Source of the DNA: Sphingobium sp. CECT 9361 | Lineage (GTDB): Bacteria; Pseudomonadota; Alphaproteobacteria; Sphingomonadales; Sphingomonadaceae | Reading direction: 5' to 3' | NCBI RefSeq assembly: GCF_918741285.1 | Contig: NZ_CAKKNC010000006.1 | Span: 124,001 to 188,000 of the forward strand | DNA length: 64,000 bases | Part shown: in pieces, positions 1 to 8,475 of the stretch | How the letters are laid out: every line of letters starts with the position of its first letter | Numbering within the stretch: position 1 is the stretch's first letter | Program-made: the position numbers and the translations under genes | Notes under the pieces: generated by a model | What the model was told of the DNA's origin: nothing | The model's database searches: none | Seen by the model: only the letters and a program-made list of their open reading frames with translations

Positions 1-1103
1 CGGATCATCTTCACGTCGAATTGCGAAGGCGCCACATCGACCTGATGGCGCACAGCTTCGGTCACGCGCCGGGTGCCGGTAACATGGAAAGGAATATCGC
101 TAACGGCCTTGCTGCCGATATCGACCCTTTTGATCCCGCCCTGCGCCCAGAAGACCACGGACTTATTGTCCGGCGTCCATTCAATGCCGGGATACACGCC
201 CTGGATTGCCCAGGTTTCCTGCATATCGCGATCAAGTATGTCAGTAATCGGCGTCTCGCGGCCGGTGGCGATGTCGAGTACGTAAAGGACAGTTTTGTAC
301 CGATCGCGACGGATGAAGGCGAGGCTTTTGCCATCGGGCGAAGGTGTGGGACGGATCGACCCGCCCGGTCCGCCGATATATTTCTCGATCTTGCCCGTGT
401 CGCGATCCAGCCGTTGAATGGCGTAAATCTCGCCGTTCACATCCTTGGAATATTCGAACACTTCTCCGGGCGTCACGTCATCGGAATAATAAAGGTAGCG
501 ACCGTCGGGAGAGAATGCAGGCTCGTTGGTGTCCTTCTGATCGGTCCGCTTCTTGGTGAGTTGCAGCCCTGCCCCGCCAGCCTTGTGGTAAAGCCACATT
601 TCCCCCGCACCGAGCGAACGACCCGAAGTAAAATGCTTTCGCGCGACGATATAGTCGCCGTCTGGCGACCAGTCCGCCTGATTGAGAAGGCGGAAATCCT
701 CCTTCGTCACCTGACGCGGGTTCGCGCCATTGGCATCGACAATCCAGATGTTATCGCCGCCGCCACGATCCGACGTGAAAGCGATGGAGCGACCATCCGG
801 CGAAAAGCGCGGCTGCATGTCCCATGCTTTACCGCTGGTAATGGGCTTCGCTTCGCCACCGTCGATAGGCATGACGTACAGATCGCCCAGCAGATCGAAC
901 GCTATCGTCTTACCGTCCGGCGATACGTCGAGCGACAGCCATGTGCCATTGCGCACATCGATGGGCACGTCCCGCGCCGGACCATGGTCCGCCGACACAT
1001 CCCATTTGGGCTTCTCGTCAGCCTTTGCGGGCGTTGTAGAGGGAGTTTGCGCAAAAGCCGCCGTTGCCGTGGTGGCGAGCAAGGCGATGAAAAGCCTGGT
1101 CAT
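1..1103 (-). CDS. TolB-like beta-propeller amidohydrolase (N-terminal part, cut by window edge)
   Basis: The reading frame opens with ATG at 1103 and runs off the left edge, so only about 367 residues are visible. Residues 1-18 form a signal peptide (MTRLFIALLATTATAAFA), so the protein is exported. The rest consists of repeated PD40/TolB propeller blades: SPDGKTIAF, SPDGRSIAFTSDRGG, SPDGDYIVA, SPDGRYLYYSDD, SPDGKSLAFIRRD. In known proteins this arrangement precedes either a metal-dependent amidohydrolase domain or an S9 peptidase domain. The missing C-terminus would decide. The amidohydrolase reading is preferred because the propeller starts right after the signal peptide, as in that family. 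The divergent gene downstream is unrelated. Confidence 0.75.
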   Translation of the reverse strand, partial: MTRLFIALLATTATAAFAQTPSTTPAKADEKPKWDVSADHGPARDVPIDVRNGTWLSLDVSPDGKTIAFDLLGDLYVMPIDGGEAKPITSGKAWDMQPRFSPDGRSIAFTSDRGGGDNIWIVDANGANPRQVTKEDFRLLNQADWSPDGDYIVARKHFTSGRSLGAGEMWLYHKAGGAGLQLTKKRTDQKDTNEPAFSPDGRYLYYSDDVTPGEVFEYSKDVNGEIYAIQRLDRDTGKIEKYIGGPGGSIRPTPSPDGKSLAFIRRDRYKTVLYVLDIATGRETPITDILDRDMQETWAIQGVYPGIEWTPDNKSVVFWAQGGIKRVDIGSKAVSDIPFHVTGTRRVTEAVRHQVDVAPSQFDVKMI

Positions 1104-1346
1104 GAAAAGATCGTGTCCCTGTTGAGTGGGTGCTGCGGATCCGCGCACCGGAATGTCAACACGCTAAGACAGTTGTGGTTGCCTCGTCAAAGGCTTAGCG
1201 CGATGGACCAATCGCCAAGAAATGCGAGGGCGACTTTTTTGAATTATGCTGCTATGCAGCGAATGTCGCGCGCCAAAGTTCAACGGGAATGCCGCGGCGG
1301 GAGAGCGCATAACGCCTCCGCCTGGTCTTGCCACGAAGGACATTCT
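1104..1346. other. Divergent intergenic region
   Basis: This stretch separates two divergently transcribed genes and holds no supportable gene. A purine-rich ribosome binding site (GAAGGA) ends at 1340, just before the ATG at 1347. No clear operator was found. Confidence 0.5.
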
Positions 1347-1586
1347 ATGAGCCGTGCCATCAACCTTTCCGCTGCGCCTGCCGCCGTCACGACGCTTTGC
1401 GAAAAGCACGCCATTCGCATTTCCAGCATCGAGCCTTTGGAATCGGGCGGTACGCGAGTCGTCCTGCTCACCGCTGATGGCGCCGATACCGTCCGCCGCC
1501 GTATGAAAGCTCAAATTGTCGACGGCCCGGTCGTACGTTCGGGACTGTACATGGCGCGTCGGCCAATCGAATCCAGCCGCCATTGA
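1347..1586 (+). CDS. Small conserved-type hypothetical protein (79 aa)
   Basis: This is a 79-residue protein starting at ATG 1347, preceded by GAAGGA six bases upstream. The longer open frame from position 21 is only antisense noise over the propeller gene. The product has no signal peptide or membrane segment. It reads as a compact basic alpha/beta protein with the segment HAIRISSIEPLESGGTRVV and a basic stretch (TVRRRMK). A hairpin with a GAAA tetraloop follows directly, so it is probably a single-gene transcript. I do not recognise the family and assign no function. Codon use looks like that of the neighbours. Confidence 0.6.
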   Translation: MSRAINLSAAPAAVTTLCEKHAIRISSIEPLESGGTRVVLLTADGADTVRRRMKAQIVDGPVVRSGLYMARRPIESSRH

Positions 1587-1593
1587 TTGACCT

Positions 1594-1617
1594 TGGCCAG
1601 ACGGAAACGTCTGGCCA
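1594..1617 (+). terminator. Probable terminator hairpin with GAAA tetraloop
   Basis: A perfect 10-bp stem (TGGCCAGACG / CGTCTGGCCA) closes on a GAAA loop 7 bases after the stop of the 79-aa gene. The T-tract behind it is weak (ending in GGTTTT), so intrinsic termination is probable rather than certain. Confidence 0.6.
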
Positions 1618-1731
1618 GTACTTTGGTTTTGGACCGCTGGCCGATTAAACGCGACAAATCAGTATTGTGGTGCTACAATGCAGTTATCGTGCGAAGATTG
1701 CCCGCAAGCATCGCACGGCCGAGAGACAAGA

Positions 1732-1968
1732 ATGCGCTCCCGCTTGCCCGTCAAGAGGAGTGTCTTCCTGGAAGACCTCAATCAGCTTTTACATCGTGAG
1801 CAGACCGCTTTGTTGCGCGTCCAGGCGAGCGAATGTTCCGCAGAACGCGCCTTAAATGTCCGTTCTGCACAAGATTATGGTGCTCGAATCGTGAACCACC
1901 GCTTGCCTTATCGCTCGCGTCGCGCCGATGGCAGCACTGCTTATGCGCCTGTCCGCGTTCGCGGATAG
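1732..1968 (+). CDS. Small paralogous protein, LLHREQ family
   Basis: The central part (EDLNQLLHREQTALLRVQAS) aligns without gaps with the protein at 2782-2949 (MMDVNYLLHRQQVSLIRATL). The alignment continues through ERALNVRSAQDYGARIVNHR against RASHETLARAYREQINAYR. The two are therefore paralogues of one small family, which I cannot name. The start is uncertain: ATG codons occur at 1678 and 1732. The best Shine-Dalgarno (AAGAGGAG, 1753-1760) sits before a CTG at 1768, exactly where the paralogue begins. A charged helical core is all that can be seen. It lies 130 bp upstream of a cold-shock gene. Confidence 0.5.
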   Translation: MRSRLPVKRSVFLEDLNQLLHREQTALLRVQASECSAERALNVRSAQDYGARIVNHRLPYRSRRADGSTAYAPVRVRG

Positions 1969-2098
1969 CGCACTGCCCTTTCGACGCATCGGCCGGAGCC
2001 GGACGATGCGCTGTCATATTCGACTATCCGGCACCATATTTGGCACGTTGCCATCGCATAGGGCGAAGCGCGTGCATGACTACCCAAAGGAACTACCT

Positions 2099-2305
2099 AT
2101 GCCTATCGGCACCGTTAAATTTTTCAACGCAGACAAGGGCTATGGCTTCATTGCTCCCGAAGACGGCGGCAACGACGCCTTCGTTCACATCACTGCGGTT
2201 GAAGCAGCCGGCATGCACACGCTGACGCAAAACCAGCGCGTGTCCTACGAACTGGAACCCGACAAGCGCGGTAAGACCGCAGCGGTCAATCTCCAGGCAG
2301 CCTAA
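2099..2305 (+). CDS. cspA: Cold-shock domain protein, CspA family
   Basis: This is a 68-residue single-domain cold-shock protein, the normal length for the family. It opens MPIGTVKFFNADKGYGFI, containing the RNP1-type motif KGYGFI, and the RNP2-type motif DAFVHI follows near residues 27-32. These are the aromatic and basic residues that bind single-stranded RNA or DNA. The start at ATG 2099 has AAAGGA 8 bases upstream. The open frame extends to 1928, but that extension does not belong to the fold. Such proteins act in the cytoplasm as RNA chaperones or antiterminators, often in cold or stationary phase. Which of the cell's several Csp paralogues this is cannot be told. Confidence 0.93.
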   Translation: MPIGTVKFFNADKGYGFIAPEDGGNDAFVHITAVEAAGMHTLTQNQRVSYELEPDKRGKTAAVNLQAA

Positions 2306-2437
2306 CCGCTGACAAGAGCAGGCGGCGGAATGTGCGGCAGCAATGCCCGTTCCGTCGCCGCTTTCTATATATCTGCCTAAAATTCCTGGTGCCCCCGCAG
2401 CACCTCGACTTTCTTCTCCGGATGAGGACAGCACATT

Positions 2438-2632
2438 ATGACCCATTCCGATTTCTGTCGCCAGCAAGCCGCCAAGGCGCAGGCCGACGCCGATGCCACA
2501 AAGCTCGACAATGTTCGCGATCGTTGCCTGCGCTCCATGACAGCATGGACCGACATGGCCGACCGGGCTGAGCGCGTAGCCGCTGAACGCGAAGTACGCG
2601 AAGCAGCCTCTGCTGCGGCGCGAGCGCTTTAA
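2438..2632 (+). CDS. Small helical hypothetical protein (64 aa)
   Basis: ATG 2438 follows a GAGGACA stretch. The product is 64 residues, nearly all predicted helix, rich in Ala, Arg, Glu and Asp (QQAAKAQADADATKLDNVRD ... ERVAAEREVREAASAAARAL). It has no signal peptide. The amphipathic pattern suggests a coiled coil or a small DNA- or protein-binding protein, but nothing specific is recognised. It sits in a run of very small genes with the cold-shock gene and the LLHR-family pair, as is common for stress-induced small proteins. That association is only positional. Confidence 0.5.
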   Translation: MTHSDFCRQQAAKAQADADATKLDNVRDRCLRSMTAWTDMADRAERVAAEREVREAASAAARAL

Positions 2633-2781
2633 AGCGCGCTCCTCCATTTTAAAATACGATTATACGGTATGGGTTGTCGGCAAGCCGCCGGGACTCCGTT
2701 GACCGAAGCTGCTACAATCTAACCGCTCACGTCACTCAGAAGAATGTCAGTATTATCCCAGTGGAGAGGGAGCAATGTGTC

Positions 2782-2949
2782 ATGATGGACGTCAACTATC
2801 TTCTGCACCGACAGCAGGTGTCTCTGATACGCGCGACCTTGGCCAAGTCCGCTTCGGCGCGCGCTTCCCATGAGACATTGGCACGCGCCTATCGCGAACA
2901 GATCAATGCGTACCGCGAGAGCAACTGCATCTCTACACCGCCCCATTAG
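2782..2949 (+). CDS. Small paralogous protein, LLHRQQ family (55 aa)
   Basis: Translation most likely begins at ATG 2782 (or 2785), about 10 bases after GAGAGGGAGC. The frame open from 2674 has no such signal. The 55-residue product starts MMDVNYLLHRQQVSLIRATL, then a helical stretch ARASHETLARAYREQINAYR. It matches the gene at 1732-1968 along its whole length. The family is unknown to me. The length, helix content and double occurrence within 1 kb are the main facts. Confidence 0.55.
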   Translation: MMDVNYLLHRQQVSLIRATLAKSASARASHETLARAYREQINAYRESNCISTPPH

Positions 2950-2963
2950 CAGCGGCGCCCCTG

Positions 2964-3362
2964 CTACCGCCGCTCGATGAGTCGTTCGATCGGTAGATGA
3001 TTACCCTTTTCGTCACTACCCAGTTGCTCAAGTTCCGCTTTGATATCTTCGAGTTGTGCTTGGGTTAGATGCTCAATGCCAATGAACTGATTGCGCGCGC
3101 CCTCCACCGCCCGCAGCAGCTCATCCAGTTTTGCCTGCATCGCGGATGCATCCCGATTTTGAGCGTTTTGGATCAGGAACACCATCAGGAAAGTTACGAT
3201 GGTCGTGCCCGTATTGATCACGAGTTGCCACGTGTCCGACCACTGGAAGAGCGGCCCGGTTATAATCCAAATCACCACCACGCCAAAAGCGAGCATGAAA
3301 GCCGCCGGCTGCCCCGCAAAACTGGCCGTCCGATGTGAAAATGCCGCGAAGAACCTGTCCAT
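2964..3362 (-). CDS. Low-affinity iron permease family membrane protein
   Basis: This 132-residue protein has two membrane segments near residues 20-40 (AAFMLAFGVVVIWIITGPLF) and 47-65 (LVINTGTTIVTFLMVFLIQN). A conserved QNAQNRD motif and a charged helical tail follow (AMQAKLDELLRAVEGARNQF). This is the layout of the bacterial family named after yeast low-affinity iron permease Fet4 (PF04120). Bacterial members are short, and iron transport by them has not been generally shown, so the name is a family label. It is transcribed away from the lipoprotein gene at 3459. Confidence 0.82.
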   Translation of the reverse strand: MDRFFAAFSHRTASFAGQPAAFMLAFGVVVIWIITGPLFQWSDTWQLVINTGTTIVTFLMVFLIQNAQNRDASAMQAKLDELLRAVEGARNQFIGIEHLTQAQLEDIKAELEQLGSDEKGNHLPIERLIERR

Positions 3363-3458
3363 ATCTTCTATCCAGTTGGAGCGTATGCAAAAAGCCTATG
3401 CGCTGCTCCGTGCACGACGTAAATCCCGCATTCAGGTGAAAACAGGGATCATCGCGAT

Positions 3459-3773
3459 ATGAAAATCGTTCCATTTTCCGTTTTTATGGCCAGCATCATG
3501 CTCGCCAGTTGTGCAACGCCCCAGACCCGTGTCGAAACAGGTCTTATGGACGCAGGCCTTTCCCCCCGCATGGCTGCATGCATGGCGGATCGAATGGTGG
3601 ACCGCCTAAGCCTTGTACAGTTGAAACGCTTACAGTCGCTGGCGCGTGTTGGCCGGACGGACTTCGAACGGGTAACGGTCGACGGATTTCTATACAAAAT
3701 CCGGGCTTTGGAAGATCCAGAGATTTTTGCCGTTACCAGTAAAGCAGCATTGGTCTGTGCGCTGGATAGCTAG
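3459..3773 (+). CDS. Small lipoprotein, hypothetical
   Basis: This is a 104-residue protein with a classical lipoprotein signal: MKIVPFSVFMASIMLASC, with lipobox LASC and Cys18 as the acylation site. The mature part is about 87 residues, with the motif GLSPRMAACMADRMVDRLSL followed by LKRLQSLARVGR. It is mainly helical, and Cys residues at 45 and near the C-terminus could form a disulfide. It is probably anchored in an envelope membrane. No function can be given. Divergent from the iron-permease-family gene with 96 bp between. Confidence 0.7.
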   Translation: MKIVPFSVFMASIMLASCATPQTRVETGLMDAGLSPRMAACMADRMVDRLSLVQLKRLQSLARVGRTDFERVTVDGFLYKIRALEDPEIFAVTSKAALVCALDS

Positions 3774-3917
3774 CACAGCGCCAGTCATGGGCTCCTAGCG
3801 GGGCGCATTTTGCAATTTTGCAAAGTGATTTTGTGAAGTCGTGCTGGTTTTCCAGCAAACGCTGTGCTTTAGGGGCGTGAACCCTATTTTTCTCCCCTTA
3901 AAAGTGAGGCGGCACGC

Positions 3918-5117
3918 ATGAATATCCATGAATATCAGGCCAAAGAACTCCTGGCGAAATATGGCGCGCCTGTGCCTGCCGGTTACGCCGCCATGTCGGT
4001 GGAAGAAGCTGTTGCTGCTGCAGGCAAGCTGCCCGGACCGCTTTACGTCGTGAAGGCACAAATTCATGCAGGCGGTCGTGGCAAAGGCAAGTTCAAGGAG
4101 CTCGGCCCCGATGCGAAGGGCGGCGTGCGCCTTGCCAAGACGCTGGACGAAGTAAAGGCAGCGGCGACCGACATGCTGGGTAACACACTCGTTACGATTC
4201 AGACGGGTGACGCCGGCAAGCAAGTCAATCGCCTCTACATTACTGATGGCGCGGACATCGCGAAGGAATATTACCTCGCCCTGCTGGTTGATCGTGGCAC
4301 GGGCCGCGTGGCTTTCGTTGTATCGACCGAAGGCGGCATGGACATTGAAACCGTTGCGCACGACACGCCCGAAAAGATCCACAGCTTCGCTGTCGATCCC
4401 GCAACCGGATTCCAACCGCATCATGGCCGCAGCGTCGCCAAGGCACTTGAACTGACCGGCGACCTTGCCAAGCAAGCCGCAAAGGTAGCGGAAGCACTTT
4501 ACAACGCATTCCTCGGCACCGATGCCGAGCAGATCGAAATCAACCCGCTGGCGCAAACCACCGACAACACGTTGCTGGTCCTGGACGCAAAGGTCGGCTT
4601 CGACGGTAACGCCCTGTTCCGCCACAAGGATTTGATGGAACTGCGCGACGAAACGGAAGAAGATCCGGCAGAGCTGGAAGCCAGCAAGTATGACCTTGCC
4701 TATATCAAGCTGGATGGTGACATCGGCTGCATGGTGAACGGCGCAGGTCTGGCGATGGCGACGATGGATATCATCAAGCTCAATGGCATGTTCCCGGCCA
4801 ACTTCCTCGACGTCGGCGGTGGTGCAACGAAGGAGAAGGTGACGGCGGCGTTCAAGATCATCCTGTCCGATCCCGCTGTGAAGGGCATTCTCGTCAACAT
4901 CTTTGGCGGCATCATGCGCTGCGACATTATCGCCGATGGCATCGTTGCGGCAGCCAAGGAAGTGAACCTTTCGGTTCCGCTGGTTGTCCGGCTTGAAGGC
5001 ACCAACGTGCAACAAGGCAAGGACATTTTGGCAGCATCGGGTCTACCCATTGTTTCGGCAGACGATCTTGGCGACGCAGCGCGTAAAATCGTCGCGCAGG
5101 TCAAGCAGGTCGCATAA
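3918..5117 (+). CDS. sucC: Succinyl-CoA synthetase (ADP-forming) beta subunit
   Basis: At 399 residues this has the usual length and start ([16 protein letters not shown]) of SucC. The ATP-grasp half carries [14 protein letters not shown], and the C-terminal CoA-ligase half carries FLDVGGGA and [17 protein letters not shown]. The subunit pairs with SucD in the TCA cycle to convert succinyl-CoA + ADP + Pi into succinate + ATP. No sucD follows. The next genes are etfB and etfA, so the partner must be elsewhere. The GC-rich hairpin at 5127-5162 separates it from etfB. Confidence 0.97.
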   Translation: MNIHEYQAKELLAKYGAPVPAGYAAMSVEEAVAAAGKLPGPLYVVKAQIHAGGRGKGKFKELGPDAKGGVRLAKTLDEVKAAATDMLGNTLVTIQTGDAGKQVNRLYITDGADIAKEYYLALLVDRGTGRVAFVVSTEGGMDIETVAHDTPEKIHSFAVDPATGFQPHHGRSVAKALELTGDLAKQAAKVAEALYNAFLGTDAEQIEINPLAQTTDNTLLVLDAKVGFDGNALFRHKDLMELRDETEEDPAELEASKYDLAYIKLDGDIGCMVNGAGLAMATMDIIKLNGMFPANFLDVGGGATKEKVTAAFKIILSDPAVKGILVNIFGGIMRCDIIADGIVAAAKEVNLSVPLVVRLEGTNVQQGKDILAASGLPIVSADDLGDAARKIVAQVKQVA

Positions 5118-5126
5118 TTCGGTGAC

Positions 5127-5162
5127 GAGAGTGCAGCGACGCTACGGCATCGCTGCACTCTC
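5127..5162 (+). terminator. Strong hairpin between sucC and etfB
   Basis: A perfect 13-bp stem (GAGAGTGCAGCGA with its complement) encloses a 10-base loop, starting 9 bases after the sucC stop. There is no clear T-run behind it. It may be a transcription terminator or a 3'-end stabilising structure that uncouples sucC from etfBA. Confidence 0.5.
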
Positions 5163-5246
5163 ATGACCCTCTTGCTTTGCATGGGTGCAACGCCCATTTG
5201 AAGCTGATAACTCCCCGGGAAGAGGCATAAACTGGAGGCCGACTCT

Positions 5247-5996
5247 ATGAAAATCTTGGTGCCCGTGAAGCGGGTGATTGACTATAATGTGAAGCCGCGC
5301 GTGAAAGCGGACGGCACAGGCGTCGACTTAGCGAACGTCAAAATGTCTATGAACCCCTTCGACGAAATTGCTGTCGAGGAAGCTATCCGCTTGCGTGAAA
5401 AGGGCGCGGCGACCGAGATTATCGCGATTTCGATTGGCGTTGCGAAGGCACAGGAAACATTGCGTACGGCGCTGGCCATGGGCTGCGATCGCGCTATCCT
5501 CATTCAGACCGATGACGAAGTGGAACCTCTGGGCGTAGCCAAGCTACTCGCCAAGGTCGTCGAGGAAGAGCAACCCGGCCTTATCATTCTGGGCAAGCAG
5601 GCCATCGATGATGACAGCAACCAGACCGGGCAGATGCTCGCCGCTTTGCTTGGGCGTCCGCAGGGCACATTCGCATCGAAGGTCGAGGTCGACGGCGACA
5701 GCGTCAGCGTTACGCGCGAAGTCGATGGCGGCCTGGAAACGGTAAAGCTCTCGCTTCCTGCGATTGTTACGACCGATTTGCGCTTGAACGAGCCGCGCTA
5801 TGCTTCGCTGCCCAACATCATGAAAGCCAAATCCAAGCCACTCGCACAAAAGACTCCGGCCGATTTTGGGGTGGACATTACGCCGCGCCTGGAAACGCTC
5901 AATGTGGTCGAACCGCCGAAGCGTTCGGCAGGTATCAAGGTTGCCGATGTCGATGAACTGGTAACGAAGCTCAAGGCAATGGGAGTGGCGGCATGA
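5247..5996 (+). CDS. etfB: Electron transfer flavoprotein beta subunit
   Basis: The 249-residue product opens [20 protein letters not shown], typical of EtfB. It contains the signature segment around [20 protein letters not shown] and [11 protein letters not shown] and keeps the AMP-binding core. With EtfA it forms the soluble flavoprotein that takes electrons from acyl-CoA dehydrogenases and related flavoenzymes and passes them to ETF-ubiquinone oxidoreductase. Its stop overlaps the etfA start by four bases (ATGA at 5993-5996), implying translational coupling. Confidence 0.97.
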   Translation: MKILVPVKRVIDYNVKPRVKADGTGVDLANVKMSMNPFDEIAVEEAIRLREKGAATEIIAISIGVAKAQETLRTALAMGCDRAILIQTDDEVEPLGVAKLLAKVVEEEQPGLIILGKQAIDDDSNQTGQMLAALLGRPQGTFASKVEVDGDSVSVTREVDGGLETVKLSLPAIVTTDLRLNEPRYASLPNIMKAKSKPLAQKTPADFGVDITPRLETLNVVEPPKRSAGIKVADVDELVTKLKAMGVAA

Positions 5997-6922
5997 AGAC
6001 GCTCGTTTGGGTCGAACATGAAGGCGGCCATCTGAAAGATGCAACACTGGCTGTAGTCACCGCTGCCAGCAAATTGGGCGAAGTGCACCTGATCGTCGCG
6101 GGGCAGGACGTCGCTGGCGTTGCTGGCGAAGCGGCTAAAATCGCAGGCGTTCAAAAGGTGCATGTTGCTGACGATGCGGCGTACGCGCATGGCCTGGCTG
6201 AAAATGTTGCGCCATTGATCGTTGATCTTATGGGGCATCACGATGCGTTTCTTGCTCCGGCGACCAGCCACGGCAAGAATATCGCGCCGCGCGTTGCCGC
6301 TTTGCTCGACGTGATGCAGATAAGTGATATCCTCTCGGTCGAAAGCGAAGATACGTTTACCCGCCCGACCTATGCTGGCAATGCCATTGCGACCGTCAAG
6401 TCGAAGGACGCAAAAAAGGTTATCACCGTACGTGGCACGGCCTTCGAAAAGGCGGCCACAGAAGGTGGCAGCGGTTCGATTGAAGCCGTAAGCGGTGCAG
6501 GCGATGCAGGCACATCGACCTTTGTCGGCGCGGAAATCGTTAAGCTGGAACGTCCGGAACTGACATCTGCAAAGATCATCGTGTCGGGCGGACGCGCATT
6601 GAAGGATGGACCCACGTTCGAGTCCACCATTTTTCCGCTTGCTGACAAGCTGGGTGCCGCAGTCGGCGCCTCGCGTGCTGCGGTGGATGCTGGCTATGTT
6701 CCCAACGACTATCAGGTCGGTCAGACCGGCAAGATCGTTGCCCCGGAAGTCTATGTCGCAATCGGCATTTCCGGCGCAATTCAGCATCTGGCAGGTATGA
6801 AAGATTCTAAGACGATCATCGCCATCAACAAGGATGAGGATGCACCGATCTTTCAGGTTGCCGACATCGGCCTGGTCGGCGATCTGTTCAAGATCGTGCC
6901 GGAATTGACCGAAAAGCTGTAA
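5993..6922 (+). CDS. etfA: Electron transfer flavoprotein alpha subunit
   Basis: 309 residues, the normal length. The C-terminal FAD-binding half is well preserved: [66 protein letters not shown], and the final ADIGLVGDL. These residues hold the FAD of the EtfAB heterodimer. The gene is coupled to etfB by an ATGA overlap and is followed 20 bases later by a clean terminator, so the transcript ends here. Confidence 0.97.
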   Translation: MKTLVWVEHEGGHLKDATLAVVTAASKLGEVHLIVAGQDVAGVAGEAAKIAGVQKVHVADDAAYAHGLAENVAPLIVDLMGHHDAFLAPATSHGKNIAPRVAALLDVMQISDILSVESEDTFTRPTYAGNAIATVKSKDAKKVITVRGTAFEKAATEGGSGSIEAVSGAGDAGTSTFVGAEIVKLERPELTSAKIIVSGGRALKDGPTFESTIFPLADKLGAAVGASRAAVDAGYVPNDYQVGQTGKIVAPEVYVAIGISGAIQHLAGMKDSKTIIAINKDEDAPIFQVADIGLVGDLFKIVPELTEKL

Positions 6923-6941
6923 CACACTTCTCTTCAGTAAT

Positions 6942-6978
6942 AAAAAGGCCCCGATAGCGATATCGGGGCCTTTTTATT
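6942..6978 (+). terminator. Rho-independent terminator of etfBA
   Basis: The stem GGCCCCGATA / TATCGGGGCC closes on GCGA and is flanked by A5 on the left and T5 on the right. It can therefore also terminate the convergent nhaA transcript from the other strand. Confidence 0.9.
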
Positions 6979-7002
6979 AACGCTTCGTGCTGTCGCGCCG
7001 TG

Positions 7003-8265
7003 TCAGCAATGTGCCACGTCTCCGTCCGCATCGATCTCGCGCGCCTGTTGCCTTTCTTCTACGTTGTGCTGTGGGTGCAATGGTGCGAACCGCAAAATCA
7101 CGAACCCGACGATGGCCGATAAAATGGATCCCATCAGGATACCGATCTTAGCTTCCTCGACAAACAGCGGGTCGTTTGGAAAAGCCAATCCGCCGATAAA
7201 CAGGCTCATCGTAAAGCCGATGCCACACAGCAAAGAGACAGCGTATATTTGAAGCCAAGTCGCTCCACGCGGTTTAGTACCTAAACCGATGCGAACCGCC
7301 AGCATGACACTCAGGAATATGCCCACCTGTTTGCCCAAGAACAATCCTCCGGCAATACCTATCGGAAGCGGTGCGAAGACATGTTCCAGTCCGATCCCGG
7401 CCATGGACACCCCAGCATTTGCAAATCCGAACAAAGGGACAACGAAATAGGCGCTCAGTGGATGAAGAGCATGTTCGAGGCGGTGCAATGGGCTATCGTC
7501 CGCGTCGGGAGCGCCAGGCGTAGCGCGTATTGGGATGGTGAACGCCGCCAGCACCCCGGCAATCGTTGCATGAACCCCAGACAGCAAAACCGCATACCAA
7601 AGTGCCGCAAAGCAAATCAGAAACACCGGCAGCGACTTCACACCTGCTTTGTTGAGGCCAAACATCAGCGCGAGGATCAATCCCGCTGCAAGGAGCGCCA
7701 TCGTGTCAATGCCTTGTGTGTAGGCAATAGCGATAACCGCGACCGCACCCATGTCGTCGACGATGGCCACTGTCATCAAGAACAGCTTGAGGGAAGTCGG
7801 CGCGCGTTTACCCAGCAGCGCCAGTACCCCAATTGCAAAAGCAATGTCGGTCGCCGCAGGAATCGCCCAGCCATTGAACAGCGCGGGATCGCCATTTACC
7901 GCCAAAAGATAAATAGCTGCAGGTACCATCATTCCCGCCGCAGCGGCAATCATGGGCAGACGGCGCGCCGTCCAGTTAGACAAGCGACCGTCCAGAAATT
8001 CGCGTTTAATCTCTAGCCCAACCAACAGAAAGAACAGCGCCATCAGACCGTCATTGATCCAAAGATGCACGGTCATCGATCCCAGCTTGGGCGTCAGCAC
8101 CGGACCGATGTCTGCATGAATGAAATGCTGATAAAGCTCGGCTACACCACCAGGAATATTGGCAGCCAGCATTGCAAGCGCTGCAGCCACCATCAGCAAC
8201 ACCCCCCCACCGGCTTCGCTGGCCAGAAAATCGCGTAGTGCTGACCGTGTTCCGTTCTGCGCCAT
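7003..8265 (-). CDS. nhaA: Na+/H+ antiporter NhaA
   Basis: 420 residues with about twelve hydrophobic segments, consistent with inner-membrane NhaA. The ion-binding aspartates appear in VAIVDDMGAVAVIAI, with the surrounding helix IV/XI motifs PAATDIAFAIGVLALLG and GIGFTMSLFIGGLAF. NhaA exchanges cytoplasmic Na+ for two periplasmic H+ and serves in sodium and alkaline pH tolerance. The C-terminus is slightly longer than usual, ending in a charged tail. It converges on etfBA and shares the bidirectional terminator at 6942-6978. Confidence 0.96.
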   Translation of the reverse strand: MAQNGTRSALRDFLASEAGGGVLLMVAAALAMLAANIPGGVAELYQHFIHADIGPVLTPKLGSMTVHLWINDGLMALFFLLVGLEIKREFLDGRLSNWTARRLPMIAAAAGMMVPAAIYLLAVNGDPALFNGWAIPAATDIAFAIGVLALLGKRAPTSLKLFLMTVAIVDDMGAVAVIAIAYTQGIDTMALLAAGLILALMFGLNKAGVKSLPVFLICFAALWYAVLLSGVHATIAGVLAAFTIPIRATPGAPDADDSPLHRLEHALHPLSAYFVVPLFGFANAGVSMAGIGLEHVFAPLPIGIAGGLFLGKQVGIFLSVMLAVRIGLGTKPRGATWLQIYAVSLLCGIGFTMSLFIGGLAFPNDPLFVEEAKIGILMGSILSAIVGFVILRFAPLHPQHNVEERQQAREIDADGDVAHC

Positions 8266-8475
8266 AGCGAATAACGTCCTTTGCTCAATGGAGGCGCCCC
8301 GCCCACACCTATCGGAAAGCGAATGCTCGGGTCAAATGCTGCATGCGCTAACTAGCGCTTGCAAATACGTTCATAATGGAGATTGTAGCCCCAAATTGCG
8401 GAATGTCGGGGGACCATTTCCATATTTACAGTCAACGCCCTACTCAGCCTTCTGGTCGGTGTACAGCGGGAGCTT

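Noticed and set aside
21-1586. 521-residue plus-strand open frame
   Set aside because: It is antisense to the propeller repeats of the real minus-strand gene; only its last 80 codons, from ATG 1347, look coding.
3795-5015. 406-residue minus-strand open frame over sucC
   Set aside because: Shadow of sucC caused by codon bias; no family likeness and no ribosome site.
5798-6925. 375-residue minus-strand open frame over etfA
   Set aside because: Shadow frame; etfB and etfA on the plus strand are unambiguous.
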